The translations under genes and the position numbers were made by a program. Shown in pieces: positions 1 through 12,000 of a stretch of 64,000 nt of DNA (the first letter of the stretch is position 1; each line of letters starts with the position of its first letter). The notes beneath the pieces were generated by a model, which saw only the letters and a program-made list of their open reading frames with translations, was not told where the DNA came from and searched no databases. Source of the stretch: Distichodus sexfasciatus (taxonomy: Eukaryota; Chordata; Actinopteri; Characiformes; Distichodontidae); assembly GCA_032718565.1 (NCBI GenBank), contig JAVGVS010000185.1, positions 62,001-126,000 on the forward strand, in the 5' to 3' direction.

Positions 1-20
1 CCTCTTGTTCCTGCCTCTCC
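1..20 (-). CDS. col5a2: col5a2 exon 9 (partial): first main-helix exon
   Basis: After an AG at 21-22 the frame continues in phase as GEAGTR plus two bases of a Gly codon, so Gly-X-Y register holds. The exon runs off the window edge. The acceptor is a weak match, and the call rests on phase and repeat register. Confidence 0.65.
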
Positions 21-3000
21 CTTGAAACATTTAGAAACTTTTGTTAGAATGGAAAAATTCAAACTGTTTATTTACTATTTGTTTGTTTGTTATTACCATT
101 ACTTTTTTGTTTGTGTGTTGCTTGATTTTAGCATTTATATATGTTTTAGATGCTCACCCTTTGTCCAGGAATCATAGCGTGTTGTCCTGCCGACTTCTCA
201 TCAAACCCTCCAGCCATGTGTGAGGCCAACTGTCCCTAGCAAACAAACCATGTATACGATTGTTACACTAAATATATCACAAAATTATCACTGGACTCTG
301 CTACAAGATTAATGCTGAGATCCTTTGAAGGCATGAAGGAATACTAGCTACTGTAATAGACTTATTAAATGTTTTAGGCAGCTGAGAGATGCAGCTTTGT
401 TTTGTTGCTTTATATTTTCACCTAGACTTCATTTGTGTCTTGCATTCGCAGTAACAGACAGAATTATTACTGAATCATTTCAATTGAATCAGTAAGGTCT
501 AGTGTCATTGTAAATCTCCTTGTTTTCTGTTTAAACTCAGAGACTTGGGATCATGTTGGCTTAAAAGAGAACTCTTTCCCAAATGTTCATGAGGCTGATT
601 TACAAGAAATGAAAGTTAATAAGGATTTCGATTATAAAATGTAGCAGCTTGCCACAAAATCTTTAATTCATTTAAACTATAAGACACATTAACATATTTG
701 GCAGAAATGTCTCCACTTGTCTGTAGGGATGGGTATGGTTAAGATATGTAAGAACTGTCCAGTATTTTTGTTTGTACTTTTCTTAAGAAAATGCTTTATA
801 TGCATGTCACTGTCCTGACAAAAACTCTCTTTCACACTGAAGGGCACTGTAGATAAAAATTAATAATATTTGAAGCTAAAAGAGGGGTATAATTCTATAT
901 TAAAAAATAGTTTCACCAGACAACGAGGGAAAAGTGTATTTTTAACATTGAATATACAATGTCAGAGAATGTCCAAGTATTTTTCTCATAAATTTTCTCA
1001 TAAATTCTCAACTTTACTTTTCTACGTTATTACTGTTATTTCTTGTAAATGTATGACTTTACAATATCAGAGAATATCTGTTGAAGGCTAGTTCAACTGC
1101 GGCCTCCAAATCGTCATCTGAAACTGAAAGCGGGTTTTTCTGACCGACTGTTTGGAACATTTCGGGCTGAGTTTAGGAACGCAGGCTCTCATAACAAGTA
1201 AGCTTGCTAATAGTTAGTATTATTTAAGAAACTACATTCCTTTATTAGATGATTGATAATTTAGATAACCGTGTGTTCGCTTTAGGGCGCTACCAAACAA
1301 GTCATATCTGAGGGAACGACGGGTAAACTAGGAGCTGTAGACAGGCAAAAACTCTGCATTTCTCGGTGTGAATGTGAGGGACTTTTGTTAAACGTTTCGA
1401 CAGATGTTTCTGTATTTACGTGGAAATCTCCAGTTGCATTTGTGACAACAGCGTTGTACGTTAAAGAGAGTTTAATATTTACATTTTATTTACCAATAAG
1501 AAATCTAAAACTTTCCGAAGTTTCCGCAGCATCAAAAGCAGTACCGTTTAGATTGGAGCGCATCTGCCCTTGAATAACCAGTTTGTGACCGAGAGAGCAC
1601 ATATGTATTCTATTTTAAATAACTATATTTAAAACACTGCTTAACAAAACTTGTTAAAATATATAATTGGCACTTTAAAAATGGTTCATTCCCACTTCGT
1701 TAGCATTTAAAGTAATTACAATGATTTAATTATACAAAGATTAAATCTTGTCGTAGTGATATACTATATTGAGAAGCGCTCCCTAAATTGTCGCTGTTCC
1801 GTGATACGGTTGTTGAGAGTTTTTGCTGGACATTAAAAAGAAAGTAAACGGTATATATAGTACATGCTGTGAAATAACTAGATAAAACTATGACAACAAT
1901 AACTATTTTTTCAGTACCTTATCAGTAGCAAAGCTACTTTTGCGTAGCTTTCCAGGATATAAATAGTGATTTTGCGTGGCTAATTACGACAAGAATGGAA
2001 GATGGAGGCAAGAATCCGTGGCCAAATTCACTAAAGGTTTTACCTTGAAATGCCAAACTGACAGAACTTACACATTTGAGTGTTGTCTATACATGCCGAA
2101 AATATAAGAAACACATTCTACCTACAAAACTTGACGGGAAACATAACTGTGATTTGAAATTACTTTGTTAAAAAATGTAGGTTTTCATATCACTTTTAAG
2201 ACTATATTTTCACATTTTAGTCATTTATTTGCTTTAAGGGTGTTCAACAACACAACTATTGAGTATCACTGGATGAAATTGCTTGGAAACTGTATTAAAA
2301 CAGTAGCTTGGATGTAGTTTAGCTACTTTTAACACCTACGTTACTAAGTTTCCCCAACACTGGGTACAGAGTGGATGAAGTTGCTTCTGACCAGGGCCTC
2401 AAAATATGTATTTGATAGTTAACGCTAAAACATCACCAACATTACAATATCATCATTGCTTTCTGTGATTTTACTCTTTCATATAAATTACTAAGGCTAT
2501 ACAGTTTATGTAAAAGAATAAAACCACAAAAAGCCTTGTTCAGCAGGAAAATGCGAAATCAGTGCCTTAACTAGTTTTGGAAGCCATTCCTCCAGAAGAG
2601 CAGAGGTGGAAAGAGTACTGAATATTTGTACTCAAGTACAAGTACTGTTACATTGGTTAAAATGTACTCAATTACAAGTAAAAGTACTGGTGATAAAAAA
2701 AAAATACTTGAGTAAAAGTACAAAGTACTCTTCTCAAAAACTACTCAGAGTATTAATTACTTTTTAACCGATGGATGTTTTATTGCGTCGTCAATAGCAG
2801 GCATTCGATTCGATTCACCAGTATAAAATATCTACGTTCAAAGCACATTTCTCAGATGAACAAGGTATAGAAAGGCAATTTGTTTTGTAAATAAATGTAG
2901 ATATAAAGTAGGGATTTTGTTTTTTAAAACAATGACAAAAATGTTTTGAACATGCATAGAACAGTTTAAACTTTTCCCAATACACTGCGAACAACAGGCA

Positions 3001-6000
3001 GCGGGCACTCGTCCTCCGTCTTTTCTCCATCATTTTCATGTTTGACAGTGTTGTGTTCTGTCTCCATTTTGGCTTCTTTGTCTCCAAATCTTCAGTCTAT
3101 AAATTAGTTTGTACTCCACTGTGTAGTTCCTCCAGACACCTGTGCCTGCTGCTGCAGCGGAGTTTATTCTTTGCCTACATCATATATTAATTGGCTCGGT
3201 CGCGATTGCACAGCCTTATTGGCTGCAAAGATGCAGATGAAAGGTTTGAATATTAATTCAAATTGTGGGCGTACTCAGTAGCGACTTTTGATTTTATAAG
3301 TAGTGAAGTAGATTACATGGTGTAAATTGTACTCAAGTATGAGTAAAATTACACACTTGAAAAACTACTCATAAAAGTACAAGTACCCAAAAAATGTACT
3401 TAATTACAGTAACGTGAGTATTTGTAATTCGTTACTTCCACCCCTGCAGAAGAGTTATTATATACTGTACAGACTTTCTCAGACTTCAGTTTGAACAGAA
3501 AGTTATTGTAACAGACTATTCACAGAATCACAGCAGCCGTAAGTCTTATCCAGCTATTTCTGTGTACACAGAGAGAATTGTGAACGAAGGTGAGAACTTA
3601 TTTTGTGAAATTTTGTTGTGTATTTTTACTTACTCCAGGAGGATGCCCTGGTGGTCCAGGTTCTCCTGGCTGTCCTGGGACACCAGGTTCTCCGTCAAAT
3701 CCAGAAGGACCTCTTACACCCTGCAACAATCCAAAGTACATTAACGCACATGAATTAATCAGTCATGAAAATGCATGAACTTGACCTGCCTGTGGCTTAA
3801 TAACTAATTAAAATGAGTAGAGGAATCTGTCTGCTTTTTCTTACAGGTCTTCCTTTGGGCCCACGGTCTCCTCTGAATCCAGGTGCTCCTGGAGGTCCCT
3901 GTTTAATTTCACATCAGTCAAAAGATTAATTAGCAACACAAAAGGTAATAATGACATATTTCCATGCATTTGTATTTTGATAAGTTATATATACGGCATT
4001 GAGAAAGATATTTTTGTTTCGAAAGGGCTGGCATGGCTAACTGAAACATATTAACTCCATTCACTCCAACAGTTCCTCCTGAGCGATTAGAGGCCATTAC
4101 TTTTTCACACTGGTAATTTAGGGTTTGGGAACTTTTTGTTCCTCAATAAATATGTCATGTATGGTGTTTTACTCAGATGTACTTACATGGGGGCAAATAT
4201 GTTTTCATGGCATTTTATAAATTTTTGCAAGGAGTGTATTCTGATTGCTTGAGATACACAAAACAGGTAAAAACATTGTTATTGAAGAACAAAACAGTAT
4301 GTTCTAGTGCCATCTAGTGTACTTGTGGAATATTAGTGTTCTATTTGAGAAATGTTGGCATGCTATTTTTGTTTTCCGTCTGTATTACAGAAGCTACAAT
4401 AGTACTGTTAATATTTCTCTTGTAAGTAATTAAATGCTGATGATCTTACCATTGGTCCTGGCCGTCCTGGTAATCCGGTAACCTGTAGCACACGCAGGTT
4501 TGTGTGAAATTAGAATATTGTGAGCTGAATATTTGCCTTTAATTTTTGCAAATGTTGACATATTTGTAAAATCATTTTACTATTGCATTTAGAATTACAT
4601 TTGAAATGTTAACAGTGAACAATGAAATGTTAATGTATGGCTTCATTCAACAACCTTAATCTATTTTTGCAATTACAAATTACAAAGAATATTTAAATTG
4701 TGCATAATATTTGGCTTTTGCAAGGTGTGGTGGGAATATAATAATCACTTTGTTGCAATTCCGAATTTAGCAGTAAAAATATTTTTACATCACTCAGCAT
4801 TTGCCAAAGTGAAAGGCAAAGGCACTGAGGTCCCTTTTTTGCATCACATTGTAGTTGATTTGGTCACATTTTACACATGTTTGTGTAACTGATAATTTCT
4901 CTATACTATATAAATTCATACTTACAATTGGAACATCTCCAGGTTCACCCTTCTGACCCTGAAAGTTAATAAAATAATTTTAGCACCAAATACATTTCAC
5001 ACTTTACATAAATAAATAAATGCTAGTGTATAGGATATGAAAAGTGATACCTTGTAGATTCTGTCTGGAAATGAAACAAGAGATGAAATCAGAACGTGTA
5101 CTTATTATAACGTACATTAAAAATCCAATCTGCAGTGGTAACAACACAATGAAGGTTTGTTAATGTTAACATAAAGCCTGATATTGTGCATACTGTCATT
5201 GCTGCCGAAGTTTGGGTTGCCACTCATGCACACTGGGCAGCATTCGCCTACTGGAATCTCCACCCTCTCGCAGTTGGACACCTCGCTACACTGCACGTCA
5301 TCACACAGGACTGTGCCGCTGTCACATACGCAGATCCGACATGGGTCAGGTTTCCAGATGTCTTGGTTTGCGTAAATCTGACCACCATCCATACAGCTCA
5401 AGTCATCTCCTGCACAAAAAAAGAGGGAGAATGTCAATCTGAGACTCCTTTCAGACTTGAGACCATAAGGCTGGACAACATGACCTCAATTTTACCTTGA
5501 TTACAATTTTATTTTTTGCCCTCATAGTTGGCTGACAAGATTTGCAATGTAAATATGCTGAACTATTAAAGCTGGGATGTATTCATTCTTTTCTTACTGT
5601 TAAAATAAATAAATTACTGCCCAAATAATGCCCCATCTTACCACAGCTTATAATTAAAGGTAAAAATGACCTACGCCTTGGTCAAGGGGTTAAAAGAGCT
5701 TTAGTTGGGGTTTAGTTTTCAGAGCTGTTTTGGCAGGAAAGATATTCTGAAAGGGTGCTAAATAAAGCTTAAGATGATCAAAAGTGCATCTCTATAAACG
5801 CTAGAGTCTGTTCAGCAGGTCGAGCAATTTTTCTCTCCCAGTCCATGTAGAAGGACAAGAAAAGAGACAGGGAAGGAGGAAACGAGTGAGGGAACCGCTG
5901 GAAAAGGTGAGACCATCTCCAACGGGGAGGGCCGTTATGGGTAGACATGAGCTAATTCTTTCCAAAGAGGAATTCACTAAAAGCTGGGTAAACAAGACTA

Positions 6001-9000
6001 TTCCCCAGGAGCATTAATAAGCACTTTGTACACCGACATTACATTCAGCAACAGTTTATTAATAATCTCCTTCAAAATATTGCTTTTTGATTTGAGATGG
6101 TAATTTAAATCCGGCAATATTTTGAACTTTACTCAGATCTCTGATATATTTAACTGTTCTAAAAGGTGACATCTTTACACATAGGAAGGAGAAATAAACA
6201 GTCCTTAGTGGCAGATAATTACAGTAAATACACACATCATCCCAAAATTATCTGATCAGTCCAAACAAACACACCTTTGCGGTTAGAAATGTGCAACTGT
6301 TTAGTTCTAAGGTGAACAGCAGGTGGCATCCAAGAGCCTCCTGTGCTACCTTGACTGGAATTTTTACAACAGGAATACTCAGTAGTGTCCTGCAACTTTC
6401 TGTTAGCCGTCCAGCAGCTTTAGTGGGTTAAAGCCGCATCATCTTTCCAAATGCATAAATCACAGAAACAGCTGTACTAAATAAAGAATATTTTATGATG
6501 TACATATATTGTATAGTAAAGGTGAAGTGTTTTAGTTCATGCAAATTAAACCAATCACAAACTGGGCAAGACTTTTAACTGGGTTGCAGTTTACGTTTAT
6601 GCTGTTTAACAGATGCTCTTTTCCAGTGTGGCTTCCATTTCCTAATTACAGAGGCTTTCTTCAGCATCATGAGGTTAAGGGTCTTGCTCAGGGGCACAAC
6701 GGTGGTTCTTGGGATGCTTACGGCTACAGTGACACTGACAAGCTTATAGCACTAGTAGACCTTTTTCTAGTAGACTTTTTACACAACTTATGTAAACTTT
6801 TACAACTATGTGATAAAGTGGCCAAAAAATGAGAGTAGTGATGCACAGAAGAAGCCTTACTCTCTTTGTGCATGGCATCAGTTCTCTGCATCAGGAGACA
6901 GATTACAACACACCTTTAACTACTCTAGTTATACACTGATCAGCCATAACGTATGAAAGTGAAAGTGAGTGATTATTTATCATTGTGAACACACCACAGC
7001 ACAACACACAATGCACCACAATGAAATTTGACCCATCCGTGAAGGAGCTAAAAAGGGTCCTGGATTTGAACCTGGCTGATCCAGTTAAAGAGCTACCGTA
7101 GCTTGATTTACTGAAAATGGTAATTCTGGTTCAGGAAAGTGTCAGAATATGCAGTGCATCACAGTTTTTTGCAGAGCTTTTCAAAAATAGGCATAATATT
7201 ATGGCTGATTGCTGTACATTTTGCTTAAGAAGTGCTGGTGTGAATGAAATATTCAAATATGCATTCCGTTTATTTAACCTCAAATGACATGGTAAGTCTG
7301 GAGCTATTGCAACAGCGTTGTAAAAAATTGAGTAAAACAAACAAACAAAGAAAAACTTGTACTGAAGTACTGTATTCTTTTAAACATGGAACATTTTTCA
7401 AGGCTCCTCAGGCGTTACAGGAATTCTTGTTCATTTTGGAGAGATAAGGGAAGCACCATCTCTCACTCACTCCGGGAACCAGATCAAACAGCCGTATCAA
7501 TCACATAGCCATAGGCAGATAAAGCTTTAAATCATGTTTAAATGTGTCTGGGCAAGATGCACACAGTGGCAGGGGATGTGTCTCGAATGAAGCTAAACTG
7601 AATTAATGCATCAGGTGATGGAAAGTCGAACACTCATTTTGAAATGTTAAAGAGACAGGACTTGAGGTTTTACTGGCCAAAAGGAGCAGGAGAATGGAGT
7701 TGTGAGTCACGTAGACTAGCAGAGGAAGTTCCTTTTCTCCTTTTATCAGAGAAAGAACATATGTTAGGTGAGAAACTACCAGGAAGAAATCACTCACACA
7801 TTCACCCACACACACACACATATATAAATAATCCCAACCATACCTCCAATATTGAAAACGAAACGCTTCTGCTCTTTTTGCTTTCTTCAGTTCAATTTAA
7901 AGTAAAAGATATTAGTGAGTAGGCAATTTTTCACTTGAAAAAACAGGTTCTTCCCTAATCTGCAGGTACAGAGTCTGAAATTCGTCCCAAAATTAGTCTA
8001 GGTCAGAAACACACAAAAACATCCCAATATTCTTGTGTTACTGTATTTTTGAGGACCCCCATAATGACTAGATGACTAACCCAAACTTAACCTCAGTATC
8101 CAAAAGCAAAATCTTTCACCTCTTTTAGTTTCTCAAATAAAACATGGACATGTTCTATAAAATCATTTCTCCTTATGGGGTCTCCACAAAACCATAAAAA
8201 TATAAAAAGGGTTTTAGGGGACAGCCAGGTCCTCACAACTCCCTAAATACATGGTCAGTGTTTTGCAATGTCTCAAAAAATGCATTTTTGGGAAATGAGT
8301 TATAAAACTGTATTGGTATGAATTGAAATACTTTAACATTGCAATTTTCCTTTAGTGGCAAAAGCATATGCCAAAACCAACTTCTCTCAGAATAAACATG
8401 TAACATCCCTGAATCATATAAAGACAGATCAATTTAAAAACTTTGTTTTCAACCCTGGTGTCTGATTCCATATTACAGCACCACGATGTTGAGTTCAACA
8501 ATGAAAACCAGGCAAAACAAGACCTAAACCTGAAAAACAGATGGTCAGTTTGTAAGCAGAAGAGAATGCACATAAGGGGTAATAAAGTGACACAGTGAGA
8601 ACGGCAGGCAGAACAGCAGACAACAAAGCTGCAACACGTCTCCCTATAAGGTGTTTTTTCAGAGGGGGGAGGTGTAAGGAGCATTTGAAATTTATGTGGA
8701 GAGATCTGGAGTTCACAAGTCAGCCATGAAAAAAACCATCAAACCCTCGCCATTTGGGTTTGGAGAAATCGCCCCCCTTCCCTCAATTCCCATTTGCTAA
8801 TTCACTGCAGACCCCGCATTTTCCACAGACATGTTTAAAAACGATGACAACGGTAGACCCATGACCCTTTGGAGTGGTTCTCCTCATGGTGATTTTCCAG
8901 ATTTTCCACTCCGCTCCCTCTTGCTCCAAACATGCTCAGGAGCTCATTTCGGAAAAAGTCCTTGCTCACTTCCTCAGTCTGTAGCCACTTGAGAAAATCC

Positions 9001-12000
9001 ATCCTAACAGAGGTATTAAATGACTTCTTTCTCGGTTCATTCTTTTCACAGTCATCATTTTCAGTTTCCCACCAATGTTTAGTTACGATTTTTCAGTAGC
9101 TAATTATGGTAAAACAATGACAGCAAAACTCTATTTTATGCAAAAACAGAACTTTGTTTTTCATGGATGGACTGAGTGGAACGGGAACAGGAGAAGTGGA
9201 CATGGTGGGGGTTGTTATTTAGTTTTTTTTTTAGAACTGGAATAGTACCAAAGTGAATAGTCTCACACCCTCACAAGCATCCCCTAACCCTCCCAGCTTC
9301 CACAGGAAAGCTTAAAGATAACAGTCGAATACCATCACGGTTCCCCACATTTCCACAAAAACTTGTTTCAAAGCCAAAAGAAAGGAATACTTTATGCATT
9401 TTCCCCTGTCTACTTTGGAAACTCTCGTAGTCTGTGTTCGTGGGGGCTTCCCTGTGGGATCAGATTGTAGAGGTTAGAAAATGACCTTACGGAAACAATG
9501 AGTCATTTAATAGTTGCCTTTTTCCAGCTATAGATGGATTTTAGAAGTTGGAGTAGATTTACCACCCACTGGCCCTGTGTTTTCCTTCTCTACCTTAATA
9601 GATGTGTAATCACCTTGTTCTCTTTATTATTTATTCTTCTTTTCACTTTCTGGCCATTTATCTCCTTCCAGAGTTTTTCTGTCTTAGATACAATGTTCAA
9701 TTGGCTTTTTACAACATTGCATTTCTTGCCAACAGCACAATTGAAAAGTGCTATTACTTTTCTTGTGAATAGCCTATTCTTAATGGGTGCCCCCTAGTGA
9801 TGAGGAGGGTGAATGACGTACTTGTTGTCAAACCTATCAGCTACCCCTTTTCTTTTCTCCTACCTTTTCCATCTGCGCAACATTAGTTCCGTGTTCATTA
9901 AACAATTGCCTTCTCTCCCGGTGTGATGTCAATATTCAGGGGTGCGTTTCCCAAAAGCATAGTTGCTAACTACATTAGCAACTAACATAGTGTACATTAG
10001 CAACTAACATAGTGCACATTAGCAACTAACATAGTGTACATTAGCAACTAACATAGTATACATTAGCAACTAACATAGTGTACATTAGCAACTAACATAG
10101 TGTCGCTTACGTAGTTAGCAATATGTTAACAACTATGCTTTTGGAAAATGCAACCCAGAATATTAACTTTGCAGATAGCAGGAAACCTCTCTGTCTGTGT
10201 TTTTTTTTTTACACAAATACTTTCAACAAATAGCGTTTTACAAAAGATGTCTGCATCCGATATCCACCGAATCTGCAAGTGGTCAACAACAGCGCTGGAC
10301 ACTGGACAAGGGTTTTGGATTATATGCCTCCTCTTACATTGACAACTATGAGGTTAAATTGTTATCAGCAGCTAAGTTACCTAAGCTAACGTTACATGAG
10401 CTCTGTGGGTTGAAAGTAAAACATATCTCTGGTAACTTGTCTGTTTTTTTTATTATTTACGTTAATTATGTAGTTTGTCACAATCAACCAAGCACACCTT
10501 AAGTAATCCTAGCTGACAGACCACCGTAAAAGTACGTCTGAGCTGACATAAGTGTAGTGATATAGTAAGTTTACCTCATCAAGTTAGCACGCTAATGCTA
10601 ACTAATGGTAGCGCCGGCTGGCAGAGGCTGGTGTTATTGAGCATTTGTTTTATTGGGTTGGTTCTGACTTTTGAGAAACGTGGTGTCACTCATTTTTCAG
10701 CAGTATCAGAGAAAGAGAGGACTACTATATTTTAGCATTCCTAACATGATTATGATTTTGAAAACTTTAAATTTATTAACTTTTTAAATGTATTTTCTTG
10801 TTTGATATTATTACCTCAGACCGACCAATAAAACCACTGTCATTCATCAGACGCATACTGAAGTGTAAAGCAGAAGAATCTTAACTCTGTTTTCCTGGTC
10901 GAATGTTGGGCGTTCCACATATGGCCCATTAACATGAGTTGAACAGCTTATAGTTTGAAAGTAAAATCAACTGTAACCGACAGAAACATCTATTAATATA
11001 AATACCCTTACACTTGCTAAATGCAGAAGTATATCAGTTTTTGATAAAATTAAAGATAAAAAAGCAGATGAATGACAGTACAGCTGTAGGGAGACATTAG
11101 AGGGACAGCCTGTCTGCTTTTAAATGTATTACAGTCACAGACACTGCACCTCTCAGGCCACTGACCTCACCCATAATTAGACCGATACAGTCGCTCTTGA
11201 CCCCCACACAACATTACCTCTTTGAAGCACTTTTGAAGACCTGCGGGAGCAAGATGCCCAGTCATCTATGTTGCTGCCACAGCAGATGACCTCCTAAGTG
11301 ACTCTGAAACCTATGATTATCCCAGTCCGCTGTCCTCTAGGTCAAAGCAAGCAGTTTCTCAGAGGCTGGAGTATGAGGCAATGTGTGCAGATAGAGTTTC
11401 ATTAGGTTTGGCGGCTGGAAAAGTAGTTTGAGGTTTTAGATAAAAACAGAGTTTTATATGCAGCAGTGTTTTTCTGGTTTGGACAAAAGCTTCATCATCC
11501 TCCCTAAAAAACAAGTCTGTGCTCATGTTAAAGTACAATGTGATCCTGGTCAGGGAAGTTTAAACAAATTTGTAGCTGGTTGTAGCTGGTTCGTAGTTAG
11601 TGGTCTTTGCCGGTTTATTATGGTTATCCGGTGGTTATTGCTTGATTTTGGCTAAAGCTACAGCCAAGCTCCTTTTTTAATATAGTCAGTCCCTCCAAGA
11701 TTTCGCAGGCCTTGTTTGAGATTGTTGGTCTAAAATGCCTGATTTTGCGACAGCTTTTCTAAAAAAATTGTGATGAAAGTAACAGTGTTTTAGGCGTTTT
11801 GTTGCAATAAAGTTGCAGGAAAAAACTTATGCAAAAAATAGCAATTTTATAATGATTATAATGCCTTTTATAATGATTCTTTAGCAATGAAATAAAACAA
11901 AGGGAACAACACCACTATTATTTTTATTAACTATTAATCATTTAGTTATTATTAAGGGAAATGTGAAGCGTTTTTATCACACGTCCTCTAAATGTAACAA

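Larger units (their letters stand above)
9880..10760 (+). repeat. dispersed repeat, copy 1 (inverted relative to 49,120-49,775)
   Basis: About 650 bp matches the reverse complement of 49,120-49,775, for example TTAGTTCC-TGTTCATTAAACA, TTACACAAATACTTTCAACA, GTTTGTCACAATCAACCAAG and TAGTGATATAGTAAGTTTAC. This copy carries a later insertion at 9940-10155. No transposase is visible. Confidence 0.8.

Noticed and set aside
2815..3087. 90-codon frame inside the intron-7 hAT element
   Set aside because: No BED finger, catalytic or dimerisation motif; the element is non-autonomous.
5184..5500. Plus-strand frames over the VWC exon
   Set aside because: Antisense shadows of col5a2 exon 2.
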